Below are positions 1 through 22,600 of a stretch of 64,000 nt of DNA, piece after piece (position 1 is the first letter of the stretch; the number at the start of each line of letters is the position of its first letter). The translations under genes were made by a program, and so were the position numbers. The DNA is taken from NCBI RefSeq assembly GCF_018143015.1, contig NC_054741.1:55319048-55383047 (forward strand), in the 5' to 3' direction. This stretch comes from Lytechinus variegatus (taxonomy: Eukaryota; Echinodermata; Echinoidea; Temnopleuroida; Toxopneustidae). The notes beneath the pieces are model-generated. The model saw only the letters and a program-made list of their open reading frames with translations. It was not told where the DNA came from and did no database searches.

Positions 1-3000
1 ACGACCTGGTGTGGCGATCAGAATGTTGGCTCTGGAGAAAGAGAGTGACAAATAATATATTGCAGCACTAGCATCATTTTGGCATGGCACTTATCTACAT
101 TTGCAACTTTCCACATTGGTTTACTAAATGGGAACGTGGTTCTTAGGAAGGAATTCCTTGAATGCTCGAGTATCAGATCAAGGTAACATTACAGCGCTAA
201 AGCCATGGTAATAGTACTCAACACTTGGAAAAATTGAATAATAATGTACTATATCCTGTACAATGTTGCATATTATTAATATGAATTCCATTCAGGTCAT
301 CCGATCATCAGGCATGAATCCAGGGGGGATTGGTAGAAGGTGTGGGTACACCCCATAAAATTGCAAGAAAAAAGGAGACAGGGAGGAGAAAAATGCAAAG
401 CCCTTCAGAAAAATCCTGGACTGTTTATGCAGTTTTCTATCTTGATTTTCCGCTAAGGATTAGGTGTGGCCTTTTTAAACCTTGTTCTCCAGCTTGAAAC
501 AGGATTTTTATAATCTCGATCTCCCATAAATAGGGCCTTTTTGTTGAGAATTTGAACTTTGATCTTTTCATGTTTAATGTGTTCTGAAGCTTTCAAGGTT
601 CAATTTGAATATCTACATGTCTAATACTGCAGTCACATTTCCCCTACGGCAGCTGTACGGCAAGTCCAAACCAGCCGTTTTATTAATCTTTATTCAAACC
701 ACCTGTGTGTGGCTGGTACAAAAAAAGTAAAATATGGCTGTTTTCGACTCACCATACGGTCACCGTAGGGGAAATGTGACTGGGGTATAAAGAAAGTTAT
801 CCATTTGTTTTTCTATCAAAAGTATTATCACACCATCATTGATAGTGTAGTGTGCCTTTATATCGTTTGGCGCGAGAGATCGAAAGATCATTTAATTTCA
901 TAAAGACAGACAAAAAATAAAAAGGGAAAGGTGAGTGATGGGCTAAACATTGTCAAGTTATCAGCATTCTGTATCATATGCATGCAAATTCCATCTTTTC
1001 CTGTAAGATATAGTTACTGTAATCCGTGGCTGAGGATGATATAAAAGACAACATAATCAAGCAAAATACAATCGCAATATTTTACTGACCCTTCTTGTAG
1101 TTTCTCCAGGTCGGCAAGAGGACTGCTGCCCCCTATCAGAAGAAGTTGTTTTAGACTGGGAAGGAGACTAGTGAAATGTTCCAACACCTCATTGATCTGT
1201 GTCGCCAATTCTCGTGTTGGTGTGATGATAATGGCACCAACCTTTGGAGGAAAAAAATTGTTTTCCAAGTTTGAGTTGTAATTCTTAATCAATGGTAAAT
1301 CAAAGATCATCATATTAAGGTGATTAAGGTGTTGGATCATTAAGATTGTTGTCAAAAGATGTTACGATCGCAGCCTTGACGGATCCTGTGTCAAAAATGA
1401 AACATCCTCTTTCTCAACCAAAAGATATACTCAATATCTTTCTCCTCTTTCTGTGTGTGTTCAACTACTTATTACTTTGAGAATTATTTATTGAAAAATG
1501 CCCCCATTCTGCTTCCTTAATAAGATTTGTGTTAGGCCTTTGTTAATATCAGTTTCAGTTTCAATAACTTACATAAACTAACAAATACATGTAAGTATAT
1601 TACTGTCTCAATGTCTTAATGTATTCTTGCCTCAATGCCTTCTTCTGTAAGATGTACAAGTTTGATGAATCCTTACCTCTTTCTTCTTCCATGGCTGTTC
1701 TCTCCTTTGTAGTATTTCTATGATTGGTATCACAAAGGCTAGTGTCTTTCCGCTGCCTGTCACCTGTTAGTTGCATACAAAAGATAATGAACAAATTACC
1801 TGAACAACTGAAGAATACGTGTCTGAGTATGGAAGCCCGGACATGACAGATTTCTTGTCAATTCAATATTGTTTGAAATATAAATTCATTTTTTATGATT
1901 AATTGCATAATATTAAATTTTCAAAATTTTGAAGCCCTTGCCTGTCATAGTCTACCTATATGGTGCACTTGCGGAATATGACAAAAAAGATATGACAGGG
2001 TCGGGTGTCATAACTAACTTCGGTCAAGTTGTTGTCCTTGATCTTTGCAGATAGGGCTTTATGGAATGGTAGCAGATAATAGCTCACTTTCTCCTAGTTA
2101 GTAAACAAGTCAGACTTATGGCAGTGTTGAAAAACAGGCCACTGGTTCTTAATGTTTAGATGTTATGGAATGCCCCCAAGTATCTACTCATAAATAATTT
2201 GAGGTTAGAGTGTCAACACTCATTCGAACCACAAACATACCCTAACCTGAGATGAAAGTGTGAGCAAGGTACTTACTGCTTCTGCAGCCACATCCTTGTT
2301 CTTCAGAAAAAGTGGAATTGTTGCTGCCTGATAAAAAAAGATGAACAATTTCATTTATATCATACAATCACATCTGTATTCACTTAACTCACAAAGGGCT
2401 ATAGGACAAGCTGTTTCTAATAATATCCCACCTCAAAAGGAAAGTGACTCTTGATTGTTCTTCAGTTTGGAACAAACTGCTCCAGGAAATGACAAAGGCT
2501 TTGAATCCAACTCTCCCCATAAGCATTATTTTAACTGGGATGTGCCTCACAAAAACTTGAAACAGGGGTCTAAGGTATTGACTACAAGCTGTAAAACATG
2601 GGATCTTGGGAACTATGATCTATTGTATAGTAAAAAATTGGGTCTAATGAACTGCATGTATGTGCATGTTCTCTGTACCACAATAAAAGAGTATGCTTAA
2701 AGGTCAAGTCCATCCCATAAAAATGTTGATTTGAATGAATAGAGAAAAATCAAACTATCATAATGGAAAAAATTTCATCAAAATCGGATGTAAAATTAGT
2801 TATGGAATTTTAAAGCTTCGCTTATTTTTCACAAAAGTGATATGCACAACTGTGTCATGCAAATGAGTAGGTCGATGATGTCTACCACAATTTCTTTTGT
2901 TTTTTATTGTTTGAATTATACAATATTTCATTTTTTACAGATTTGACTATTAGAACCAACTTGACTGAGCCATATAGTATCAAACAATGCTAATAACACA

Positions 3001-3957
3001 TGTTCAGGGAGGAATTAATCATTGTTTCACTTGACAATGAAGAGAAAATTAGAATATTTCATACTTCATATTATAAAATACAAAAGAAATAGTGAGTGGA
3101 TGACGTCATCAGTCTCCTCATTTGCATACTGACCAGGATGTGCATATAACTGTTTTGTTAAATTAAGCAAAACTTTAAAATGTCATAGCTTTCTTATTTC
3201 ACATCCGATTTTGATGAAATTTTAAATATTATGCTTGTTTGATTTTTATTTTATTCAAATCAACTCCTTGTTGGGGTGGACTTGTCCTTTAATTTCCAAT
3301 TTTGAGACTGATAGAAGTGCGGAAAAAAGTGAAACAATGTGAAATGTAAGAATATTAGTTTTTATTGTTCTTTAAAAATGAAGGTCGGTTTGACTGTTGT
3401 TGCATGAGTTTTAGATTTTCCCCCATAAAGTTCCACCTTTGTCACTCAGAGTATCAGAGCGATTTTCGTAGATTCGCATGCGGCAAGCTGGCAGTTTGTT
3501 CGCCACATTTTTGCATGATTTGGTTGCTAACTTCAGTTCATATCAACATTACGGTGCACGGTGAATCCAAGCGATCCGCGAAGCAATGTCTACGCCATGT
3601 CTATCATATCAACGATGTTGAGATCGAAGCCGAAATACAGCCGTTCCCGATCACAATATTTTGAAAAGTGTTGGATATATTGACATCGAAATGTGACTGA
3701 GAGACTTGTCATGACATTTGGGAACAAGTATTGGTGATTAGGTGTGCTGGTAATCGGCCGGTGCGAAACTGCATTATCGCCCCCTTTTTTGCTTGAGTGC
3801 CCCCCCCCCCCCCCCCGTCAAGTCAACTAACACGAAAATCAGTATGTGGGACAGCACCTACCTGAACAGGAGTCATTCTGTCAAATTTCATTTTCTTCAA
3901 ACTTGTCTTCACGCAGCAACTGAGTGAAACAGGGAGCTCCTTCCATTTCCCCTCCAT
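1..3957 (-). CDS. DDX55: DEAD-box ATP-dependent RNA helicase, DDX55/Spb4-like, 5' part
   Basis: Five coding exons on the minus strand, in order 3957-3862 (start codon 3957-3955), 2327-2277, 1763-1677, 1241-1090 and 31-1, joining in frame to 139 residues; the gene continues beyond the left edge. All junctions are GT-AG. Exon 1 begins [12 protein letters not shown] and ends with the Q-motif core MTPVQ. Exon 2 reads [17 protein letters not shown]. Exon 3 opens with Walker A, VTGSGKT. Exon 4 carries motif Ia, TPTREL, and the GG motif. Exon 5 carries motif Ib, IATPGR. The order and the residues around the motifs fit DDX55, the animal orthologue of yeast Spb4, a nucleolar helicase in 60S ribosomal subunit maturation. 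The DEAD box and helicase C domain lie outside the window. The exon 4 donor is GG|GTCAGT; a nearby GTAAAA donor would break frame. The orthologue assignment is from recognition, not a search. Confidence 0.88.
627..785. repeat. TA-flanked palindromic element (family A), copy 1
   Basis: A roughly 160-bp inverted-repeat element in DDX55 intron 4, flanked by TA on both sides (625-626 and 786-787). Its ends are complementary: AGTCACATTTCCCCTACGG on the left and its reverse complement on the right. The inner part carries AGCCGTTTTATT facing GGCTGTTTTCGAC. Four more copies lie at 17817, 31051, 33184 and 35340. The TA flanks suggest a non-autonomous Tc1/mariner-type element; no transposase is present. 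Confidence 0.75.
2699..3291. repeat. 590-bp foldback element (family B), copy 1
   Basis: Inside DDX55 intron 1. The left end starts AGGTCAAGTCCATCCC and the right end finishes GGGGTGGACTTGTCCT, so the termini are inverted repeats. They sit between TTAA on each side, which would suit a TTAA-targeting element. The arms share ATCAAAATCGGATGT in inverted orientation. A second, more degraded copy is at 6259-6826. No open reading frame of note. Confidence 0.7.
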
Positions 3958-5097
3958 TACAATATGATAAAACAAGGAACAAGAATGAAAACAGTCACCA
4001 AATTTGTTTAGAACTTAAAAATTCTAGAACGTGCGAACACGGCCAAGACTCAAGAGGCAAGAGCAGGCCAAATCTATGGCAGACTACCGGACCGGTATAT
4101 GCCGGGTAACGGTCAAGACTATTACTAGTATCCAAATAATGATATCCGACCAATTCCAAGTCAGTCGCTTGGGTGTTCTTTATAGGTGAAGAAAAGAGAG
4201 AAAATTATATATTTGATTAGTATCTAATTATTTATTTGTTCATATAGATACATATGTGTGTATTTGTGTGTACATATAATGTCATTTACATGAGTATGAT
4301 GACCACGTCAATAGATCGTCATTGTTCTGTTTGTTCTGGAATAATTATATCTCTCGTCTCTCTAGGTTATATTCCTTGTATTAAAGCAGAGCTTATTATC
4401 CATTTTTGAAAAAAAATAAGGAAAGAAAGAGAAAATGAAAGGGAAAAGAAAGGAAAATGAAAGGAAGGAGGAGAAGAAAAACAAGGGAAAAAAGCAGAAT
4501 GGAAGGAAGAGGAGAAGAAATGAAAGAAAAAAAGAATAAAGATGAAGAAATTGAATCTTTTTTTACTAACACCATCTCCAGGTCCATCTGATTTACAACT
4601 TTGATTTAACAATGCACCATTTCATTTATTAAAGCCCTCACTTTGGATGCCCCCATAAATTTCGAATCATCCGAATCTCCCCATATAAAATTTTATCTTT
4701 TTTCTTTACAAAACAAAACGGACATACATGTATTTGATTGGTATATGCCTCATGATGCGAGATCATTTCACGGGAAAATATATTCTCTATTTCTTTTCCG
4801 AGTTTCATGACTATACAGAGTATTTCAGTAGCCCCCTGTCTACACTGGAGAGACAGGACGATGTCTGGACGTTGTCGTAAGCCGGTCGTAAGAAGGGACG
4901 GGATCACGCGGTTACCTGTAAGATACGATAGTCTTAATTTATAATAATAATAATTCGAAGAAAAAAAACAAAGAAAGAAGGAGAGGAACGATTTGAAAGG
5001 ACACGTCGAAGAAAAGAAAGAAAATAATAGTAGGCCTTACGAGTTGGCGATAATATTAATATCCAACAAACAACATTGCAGTTGGTGAATGGTCATT

Positions 5098-5515
5098 GAT
5101 ACGGTTACACTTCGTAATTCCGAAACACGCAAATTGCCTATACCTCGATGTTCGTTAATCCGAAAACGTAAAAGGGTTCGTTAATCCGAACATTTGTGAC
5201 GATATTCCGAAAGTTCGATAATCCGAAAACAAAATAAGGTTCGATGTTCCAAAGGTTCGTTAATCCGAAAGCGAAATTAAGGTTCGTTAATCCAAAAACG
5301 AAATAAGGTTCATTGTTCCGAAGGTTCGTTAGTCCGAAAACGAAATAAGGTTAGTTAATCATTCAGTTTTCGGACTAACGAACCTTCAGAATTACGAACC
5401 TCACTTCGTTTTCGGACTAACGAACCTTCGGAATTACGAACCTCATTTCGTTTTCGGACGAACGAACCTTCGGAATAACGAAGCTTACGAATGTATGCGT
5501 ATTGATACAGGTATA
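5098..5515. repeat. TTCG-rich foldback element (family C), copy 1
   Basis: Built from tandem variants of a unit of about 27 bp containing GGTTCGTTAATCCGAAAACG, then the same words in inverted orientation (GTTTTCGGACTAACGAACC), giving a long imperfect hairpin. It begins GGTTACACTTCGTAATTCCG and ends near ACGAATGTATG. ATTGATAC occurs just outside both ends, consistent with an 8-bp target duplication. Other copies: 9781-10107 and a truncated one at 42238-42320. Confidence 0.7.
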
Positions 5516-5811
5516 CAGATGCAGATCAGTGGAGGTGGTCAGATGCGCCGGAAGTGAGAGGGGCCGGGGGGGGGGGGGGGTTAAAGGCAGTTAAGCTTTT
5601 AGGGGGGAGGGCACTCAACTATCGTCTCTTAATTGGCCGGCCCATTCTGTTGTTGGTGGTGCAGTTGATGCTTGTCTCTGCTCTGATACGGATAATATAA
5701 CAAATCAGTGGCGTTGGCTGGCAAAAAGCAGAAGGGGTCGATTTTTAACCCCAGCTTATGGGTCCACTTTAATATAATAATATAGGATATTTATATTTGC
5801 GCACATATCCA

Positions 5812-6025
5812 CCTTGTTAGGTGCTCAAGGCGCTCCTATATTACCCGGCGATAAGCTAGGCGTTCATAGCGCACACAGCTACCTAAGGAATTACTTCCTA
5901 CCGGTACCCATTTACCTTACCTGGGTTGAGTGCAGCACATTGTGGATCAGTTTCCTGCTGAAGGAAATTACGCCATGGCTGGGATTCGAACTGACGACCC
6001 CCCACGACCCTCTGTTTCTGTTATT
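5812..6025 (-). repeat. tRNA-derived SINE, minus orientation
   Basis: Read on the minus strand it ends with a B-box-like word (GGTTCGAATCC relative; here TTCGAATCCCAGCCATGGCG) followed by body sequence with the complement of GGGTTGAGTGCAGCACATTG and a tail with AGCGC and GAGCACC words. The same body recurs at 18838-19030 and 53396-53727, and its tail at 61370-61499. Confidence 0.6.
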
Positions 6026-6258
6026 AGAAAAAAAACATAGCTAATATAATAGCCTAATAATGTATCCTAAATCAACTATACCTAATTAGAAGTGCATTAA
6101 TTACAACATTTTCTCAATGGTCGCTGCGAACACTGCTGTTTTTCATACTTCATGGCTTGTCGTAGTAAAAGAAGCAAAAGTAGAAGAATAATTGTTGTTT
6201 TATGACGGATTCAGCGCATAGATTATGTTTACTTCATGGAATGTGCACCTGCCTGCTT

Positions 6259-6826
6259 ATAGGTCAAGTCCAACCCAGAAAAAATGTTGATTTGAATCAA
6301 AAGAGAAAATGAGACAAGCATAATGCCGAAAATTTCATCAAAATCGGATGTAAAATAAGAAAGTAATGATAGTTGAAGTTTCTCTTATTTTTCACAAGAG
6401 TTATATGTACAATAAGTGGTAACCCAATTTAGTCACATTCAAATGAAAAAAATGATGATGTACCTTACTCATTATTTCTTTTGTTTTTTTTTAATGTTTG
6501 AATCATACAATATTTCGATTTTTACAGATTAGACAACAAGTACTAATCTGACTGAACCATAAAATGTTAGAAAAATTGTAATTCCACATAGTCGTTGAGA
6601 AATAAAAAAAAATCACAGAACAATGACGACGGAGAATTAGATTTTCATATAATAAAATGCAAAAGAAATAGTGAGTGAGTGATGTCATTAAATTGAGGGA
6701 AACTTTAAAATGTCATAACTTCTTTATTTTACATCCGACTTTGATGAAACTTTTATTGTTATCTTTGTGAATTTTTCTCTTATTATTTTAATCATTTTTT
6801 TTGTTGGGGTGGAATTGTACTGAAAA
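6259..6826. repeat. 590-bp foldback element (family B), copy 2
   Basis: Same element as 2699-3291 in the same orientation: it starts AGGTCAAGTCCAACCC, contains ATCAAAATCGGATGTAAAAT, and ends near GTTGGGGTGGAATTGTACT. The terminal inverted repeats are more eroded and the TTAA flanks are not preserved. Confidence 0.65.
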
Positions 6827-7304
6827 GTTTGGCAAACCCAAATTTGTAAACTCCAACCATGGAGCTATAATAGCTCTATGCTCCAACCAAGCGCTCAAAC
6901 AAACAACAAAATATGATTCCTCCCCCATTCAGCGGCCCTGAGCAAGAGAAGGGCAGAGTGCCCCCTCTGACAGAATTTCAATGACCTTTTGTTAGACATT
7001 GCATCTCCTGCCTGATGGGAGTTTTCCAGGACCTACCTTCCTCTCAGTACAATTTGATTTCGTAATGGTTATAAAGTTATGTATTCCAAGTTTGTAAACT
7101 TGCCTAAAACGTCTTTTTATCCAATAAGCTTATTAATGCATAGTAATCCTATCAATCAACTCTATATTGTATGTTCAAGTTCCCAAGATAATGATTTCAA
7201 AACATCGACACGTTACGTCATCGAATAATCTATTTTTGGTACGATAAAGGGTTCATAACAAACTAAAACCATTGTTATCGTGGGGATAACTTATATACAT
7301 CATC

Positions 7305-17378
<10,074 letters not shown>

Positions 17379-17742
17379 AAATCAATAATGAATGAATATA
17401 CAGACAAAATGAATTATCAAGGATGAATGGGAGAATTAACGAATACATAATATGGATAAAGATGTGGAAGGGAAGATAGAAAAATACTAAAAATTGAGGA
17501 TTGGCCGAATCATCGATCAAGTCGATCGCATAAATTTGAATTAACGAACAATAATAACATCACAAATAATTATTCCCATAAATTCATTTGCATCAGGTGA
17601 AATTTGCCATTCTTTTTAGCTCATTCATAAATGGGGATGGCGTCATGACTTAATGTGACGGAGGAGGGCGGTGGAGACTGATTTAACTGGAAGTAATGGA
17701 CGAAAAATTAATTTGAAGAGAAATCTCATGTTTCGATTATGT

Positions 17743-17748
17743 AATAAA
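17743..17748 (+). terminator. Candidate poly(A) signal of CP1
   Basis: AATAAA 365 bp downstream of the CP1 stop codon, the first canonical hexamer found there. Confidence 0.45.
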
Positions 17749-17816
17749 CGCTTTTTAAAAAGTTTTCTTGCTAACAGTATTTTGTATTTTCTTTCATTTC
17801 AGTTGAAAAGATTATA

Positions 17817-17979
17817 ATGCAGTCACATTTCACTTAATGTGGCCTTATGGCGAATCGAAAACAGCGACTTTTTAACAGTTTTTGTACCACCTACATATTG
17901 GTGGTGTGAGTAACAAAATAAATAAAACGGCTGTTTTCGACCCATCGTACGGCCACTGAATGAAAATGGGACCGCAGCA
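17817..17979. repeat. TA-flanked palindromic element (family A), copy 2
   Basis: Starts ATGCAGTCACATTTC and ends GAAAATGGGACCGCAGCA between TA dinucleotides; the inner AAACGGCTGTTTTCGAC arm matches the other family members. More diverged than the copies at 31-35 kb. Confidence 0.65.
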
Positions 17980-18837
17980 TAAGAAAAGCCAGTGCTGCAT
18001 TCACATCAACGGCTTTCACTCCAGACTGATCAAGGTTGTTACGTTGATGCAAATGGCATAATGATCGGTCTGTTTGGATTCCGTTTCATGGGTGTGAATG
18101 TACCACTGAATGTATGGGAAGGTAGGGATTAAATAGTGTGACTGTGTCATTATTAGAAGAAAATGAGAAAAAGAAATTAAGAAAGAGTGAGATGAAGATT
18201 GAGAGATGCGGAGGGAGAGCAATAGATAAAGGAGGGGAGAGACGAGGGAGGGGGAGACGGAAAGGAAGCAAACCAGAGTAAGAGAGAGAGAGAGAGGAAG
18301 ATTGAGAGGTGCGGAGGAGAGCAATAAATAAAAAATAAGGGGAGACGGAGGGAGAGACAGACAGAGTGAGAGAGAGAGAGAGGGGGAGGTGATGGGGAGA
18401 GCAGTGGAACAAAAGAGGAGAGAGACGAGGAAGGGGGAAATGGGGGGGGGGGGGGAATAAGGTTGAATAGAAAGTGGTAATGTAGACACAGACAGAAGAT
18501 GGATAAGTTTGGAAAATCAGCTGTTGAAAGCAGAAGAAGTGCTACAGATTTCATTTTGCTTGCCAGTGGCGGAACTCCTCTGCCTCAGCGGGAAGGTGCA
18601 CGTGCACACCCAGCCTATGCCATTGAATATAGTAGGTTTATAGGGAGGGGAAATATGACTAAAAAATAGGGAGAGGCGGAGAGAGACGGGGGATGGAAGG
18701 GTGGTCATTTAGAAGACAGTTTCTACTCATAATTTTCAGTAAGATGTATAAAATCTATTTCTAATAATAATAAATATAACATTTATGAGGCGTCGATTAT
18801 GTATAGTTTCCTATTCAATGGGGCACTATAATATTAC

Positions 18838-19030
18838 ACCGGCTTTACCTCCAGCTGCCAAAGGCGCTTGATGCATTCAAGGAATAATCATGCCGGCCCT
18901 CACCTGGGTCGAGTGCAGCACGATGTGGATGCATTTCTTGCTAAAGGAAAATACGCCATGGCTGGGATTTGAACCCACGTTCCTCTATTGAAAGACGGGA
19001 GTCGTAATCACTAGAAGACGACGCCCCCAT
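18838..19030 (-). repeat. tRNA-derived SINE, minus orientation
   Basis: Read on the minus strand: GGCGTCGTCTTCTAGTGATT (A-box region), then GTGGGTTCAAATCCCAGCC (B box), then the SINE body with GCATCCACATCGTGCTGCAC. Same family as 5812-6025 and 53396-53727. The anticodon-arm region is degenerate, so it is not a functional tRNA gene. Confidence 0.65.
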
Positions 19031-19551
19031 ACATTCTAACATGATAGATATTAATTCTAACTATTTAACATGTTTAGTCACTCTTTCTGAGAGAACGCCT
19101 GATGGAGCCTATTCCATAAACGCAATTTATTTGGTCGCCACGAAATGCTTTAGTTAACACTATCCTATGTATTCTATTCCATGCACTGGCGTATGGATTG
19201 CGGGGGGGGGGGGGGGGGGGCTTAGAACCATGTACCTTTACAACTTGTCAAGATCAAGAAATGAATGATAAAAAAAGAAAGAAAAGGAAAGGAAATGAGG
19301 TGAAATATGATTGTGTTGTGAATATTATAAAAAGCAGTAAAAATTATTTGTTTAAAAAAAAGTTTTTACCATTATACGCCGTGTTTGGCCCCCTATATTT
19401 TTATTCGCTAAGTACGCTACTATTAGATCCTTTACTTATTACATATCTACAGTCAAACAAGATGATATTTGTCATATGATAATGATATATTCTTCTGTTA
19501 TCAATATAACGCACCTGCTGGTATCTAATTGAAGACATGCACTTTCTGGAT

Positions 19552-19558
19552 TATAAAG
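19552..19558 (+). promoter_or_regulatory. Candidate TATA box of CP2
   Basis: TATAAAG, 56-62 bp upstream of the CP2 start codon, a plausible spacing for a TATA box plus a short 5' leader. No transcript evidence; AT-rich context makes chance occurrence possible. Confidence 0.35.
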
Positions 19559-19613
19559 AATATTGTCATAAGAACTCATATTGCAAGCAGAGATTATTTG
19601 AATATCAGCAACC

Positions 19614-22600
19614 ATGAATTTGGCGGGAATAATTTTTGTACTAATAGCAGTTGGTCGTTTTTCAGAGGCAAAATATGAAGGGTAAGTGCATTCATGAATA
19701 TGATAAATAATCCACTCGTGTATTTTTCTTTGTGTTTAGTACAGCAAAGCTAAACAGATTTGTAGTGCAATTGAAATTTGAAAAAAGGGCAAACTTTGTT
19801 TTAGATATGAATACAATACGTGCAAGAAAGGAAGCCCTTTACCATTATCGATTTGCGATCCGATGAAGGAATAAGGTTAAACAATGAAAAATCATCGTAC
19901 TCAAGTTTAGAACTCAAGTTTAGAACTCAAGTCCTATATAAACAGTCATGACAGTCGTATGGATTCCGAATTGGTGCACTCTTCCGAGCTCTATATATGC
20001 CTCGTAAGGTATTAAGTTCATTGAATATCAGTATCACATAACTACATGACCAATACGACCAATATAGACTCATATATTTTTCTATTTTATGACGATCAAG
20101 ATAATAGACAAAGTAAAACAAAAACAGTCACCTGATTAATAAAAAAATAACGACATTAAGCATTTGCCAATGGCTGACAAACGCCTAAAAGAATTAAAAT
20201 TCCGTCCTTGTCCCGGCAAAGAGGTGGGGGCTGCTGCACAAAACTGGAAATGAATAGAATGGGACATGACCTCCCTCTGGATCACCCAAAAGAGACGAAA
20301 TGATTTGGCTTTTTTTTGGAGGGGGGGGGGGGGGGGCTAAAGTTGACGTCATGTTTTTCTCTAAGTAAAATATCATAATGAGCATTACATTATGGCACAT
20401 CCCTCTTTTTCAATACTATTTTTTCTTGTATCTCAATTTCTCCTCTTCTTGATTTCAACAAAAGTATTATACGGGGAGGTCAAATCTTACCCATTGGCGC
20501 CCATCCTCTCATCATGTTCACAGTGGTATTCATAATAACATTTAATACCCCTTTTTCATTTTAAGACATCAAGTATGGCGGATAATACCAGCGACATACC
20601 AACACGTTGAATGGCTCGGTGAACTTGAACGGACGAGGGGAGACGAGGTAAGAAATCTCGAAGGGGTATACTTCAGGCAGATAATAGTAACATTTGAATA
20701 AACAGAGTAAATTTATACATTATTCTGCATGACAAAACCACGCTTGTCGGAATGTCGAGTTTGGTTGGTCCTTTTTAGGACCAACCCAAGTCCTAAATAA
20801 AATATATGGTTTACCATGAAACATCTACACTTTTTCCATTTTTTTGCATTAATAAAAAATCTTCAGAAGTTAAACAATTATACGAGCAAAACGATGAAAA
20901 TTTCGCAAAATCTGAACATTAAGGAATTCGTTGATTTTTAAAGTCTAACAATATTTGGGGAAAAGAGTTATGTCATCATGAATATGCAATACCGATGGCG
21001 TCATGTCAGTCCAATTACCCCCCCCCCCCCCCAACTATAACAATTCATAATCATTTCATATCAATTTTCTTAAATGCGTGTAAAATATGTCTTCTTTAAT
21101 GAAATAAAACTTTTGTGGCATTCCCGAGGACCAGATTAATCTGCTTTCATCAATAATTTACAAGCATGAGAACCTCTCCAGCTGACTACACCTCAGTAAT
21201 AGACGCTCGTTTTATCTTGTTTGCACGACATTGTTTGAGTTGATAAGCTATTCTGGCTCCCTCGTCAGGACTAGTCCGCAAAATACCAATGACTAACTCC
21301 ATGTTTTTTTTTCTTTTGGCAATATGCAGTTTGACTTTTGGACTCCCGTTCTTAAAAGAGTAAATCACCCTGTCGATATTATGGTACGACCTGATCTCCA
21401 AAACCTTCTGCGCACGCTCCTGCAGCACAGGGGGCTGGGCTTCCACGTCATGATAGATGACGTAGGCAAACTTGTGTCCAGTCAGATGTCAGAACTATCA
21501 GAACGGCGGGAAAATGGGCGATTGAGTGGGACTGCACTGAGTGGCTTCGATTATAATGTTTATCATACGTACGAAGAGGTACTTGATATATTTGAATCAA
21601 TAACGAAAAATAAACCTCTCTGAAATTGGAAAGTAAAAAGTATGTGTAGCAAAGTTTCCATTAATTTTATGAGGATTTATGCCATGGTCGTTTCAAATTT
21701 ACACTGAAATCAGTCTCGTATAAGAGGATTAGTGAGGAAGAAAGAAGGAAGAGAAGTGAGTGGTGGAGGGAGAATTTCAATCATTTTTATACGGCGGTAT
21801 ATGTTGCTCATACTTAACAAGAAATAAGCTGCACGTTTTCATTTCCCGACACGTGTATCATGAGTGTACAAGCACCAGAAAATTTCTTAATAGTTGATTT
21901 GGGTGGATGGTTCTAAAGCTACCAAATAATAATGATGTTGATGATGATGATGATGATAATAATGATGATGATGATGTGATGATAATGATGATGATGATAA
22001 TAATAATGATAATAATGATGAATAATAATGATAACAATGATAACAACAGTCATAATGATAATAATGAAATAATAATAATATTACTTTCATTACTAAACAA
22101 GAAGTAAACAGCACGTTTTTATTTCTCCATACGACCATACCATGAGTATCAAGCACCAGTAAAGATTTTTACTGATTTTTTTTAATTTCTCACAGATTAT
22201 GCAGTGGGTAGATGACGTAGCTACTGAATACAGTCATATTGTCGAATCATTCCTACTCGGGTATTCATACGAAGGACGGCCAATTAAGGGAATAAAGGTA
22301 TGTAGATTCTTAACTTGACACCAACCGATCTTTTTTATTATTATTTTAAAAGGGGAGGGTTGTAGAATCATGCAATTGATTTGTTACGTGGCAATAATAA
22401 AAAAAAATATTTTTCAAGCAATACATATTTGGTAGAGGAATAATAACAATAATCCTTGTTATAGATTCAGATTCATCCAAACAATCTAAATATGCAGTCA
22501 TAGCAAGTATGGAACGCTAGAAGGGAAACACTGAATTAATTAATACTTTTAATATATTTAATATTTTTAATTAATCACTGATGGCTATCATTTTATTCAA

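Larger units (their letters stand above)
3958..7304. other. Intergenic region between divergent DDX55 and CP1
   Basis: The 3.3 kb separate two genes transcribed away from each other. Besides the repeats listed separately (5098-5515, 5812-6025, 6259-6826) it holds a purine-rich stretch at about 4405-4560 and a homopolymer G run near 5565. Just upstream of the CP1 start, 7270-7292 contains two inverted GATA-type words (TTATC and GATAA). I see no further coding exon. Confidence 0.6.
17379..19613. other. Intergenic region between CP1 and CP2
   Basis: Holds the CP1 3' UTR with a poly(A) signal, a family A element (17817-17979), a purine-rich GA tract (about 18165-18500), a tRNA-derived SINE (18838-19030), a G run at 19201-19220 and the CP2 promoter area. 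No coding exon is seen. Open frames in the GA tract (minus strand) are low-complexity artefacts. Confidence 0.6.

Noticed and set aside
1086..1241. Alternative DDX55 exon 4 donor at GTAAAA
   Set aside because: It would leave the next exon (IATPGR) out of frame; the GG|GTCAGT donor keeps it.
3365..3664. A 99-codon open frame in DDX55 intron 1
   Set aside because: No recognisable family, on the opposite strand to the gene and between repeats; length is within chance for this window.
5098..5515. Regularly repeated short words resembling a CRISPR array
   Set aside because: The repeats include inverted copies with no uniform spacers, in an animal genome; it is a foldback element.
18016..18554. 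Overlapping minus-strand Ser/Leu/Pro-rich open frames
   Set aside because: They arise from a GA-rich tract, with no motif, splice context or conserved pattern.
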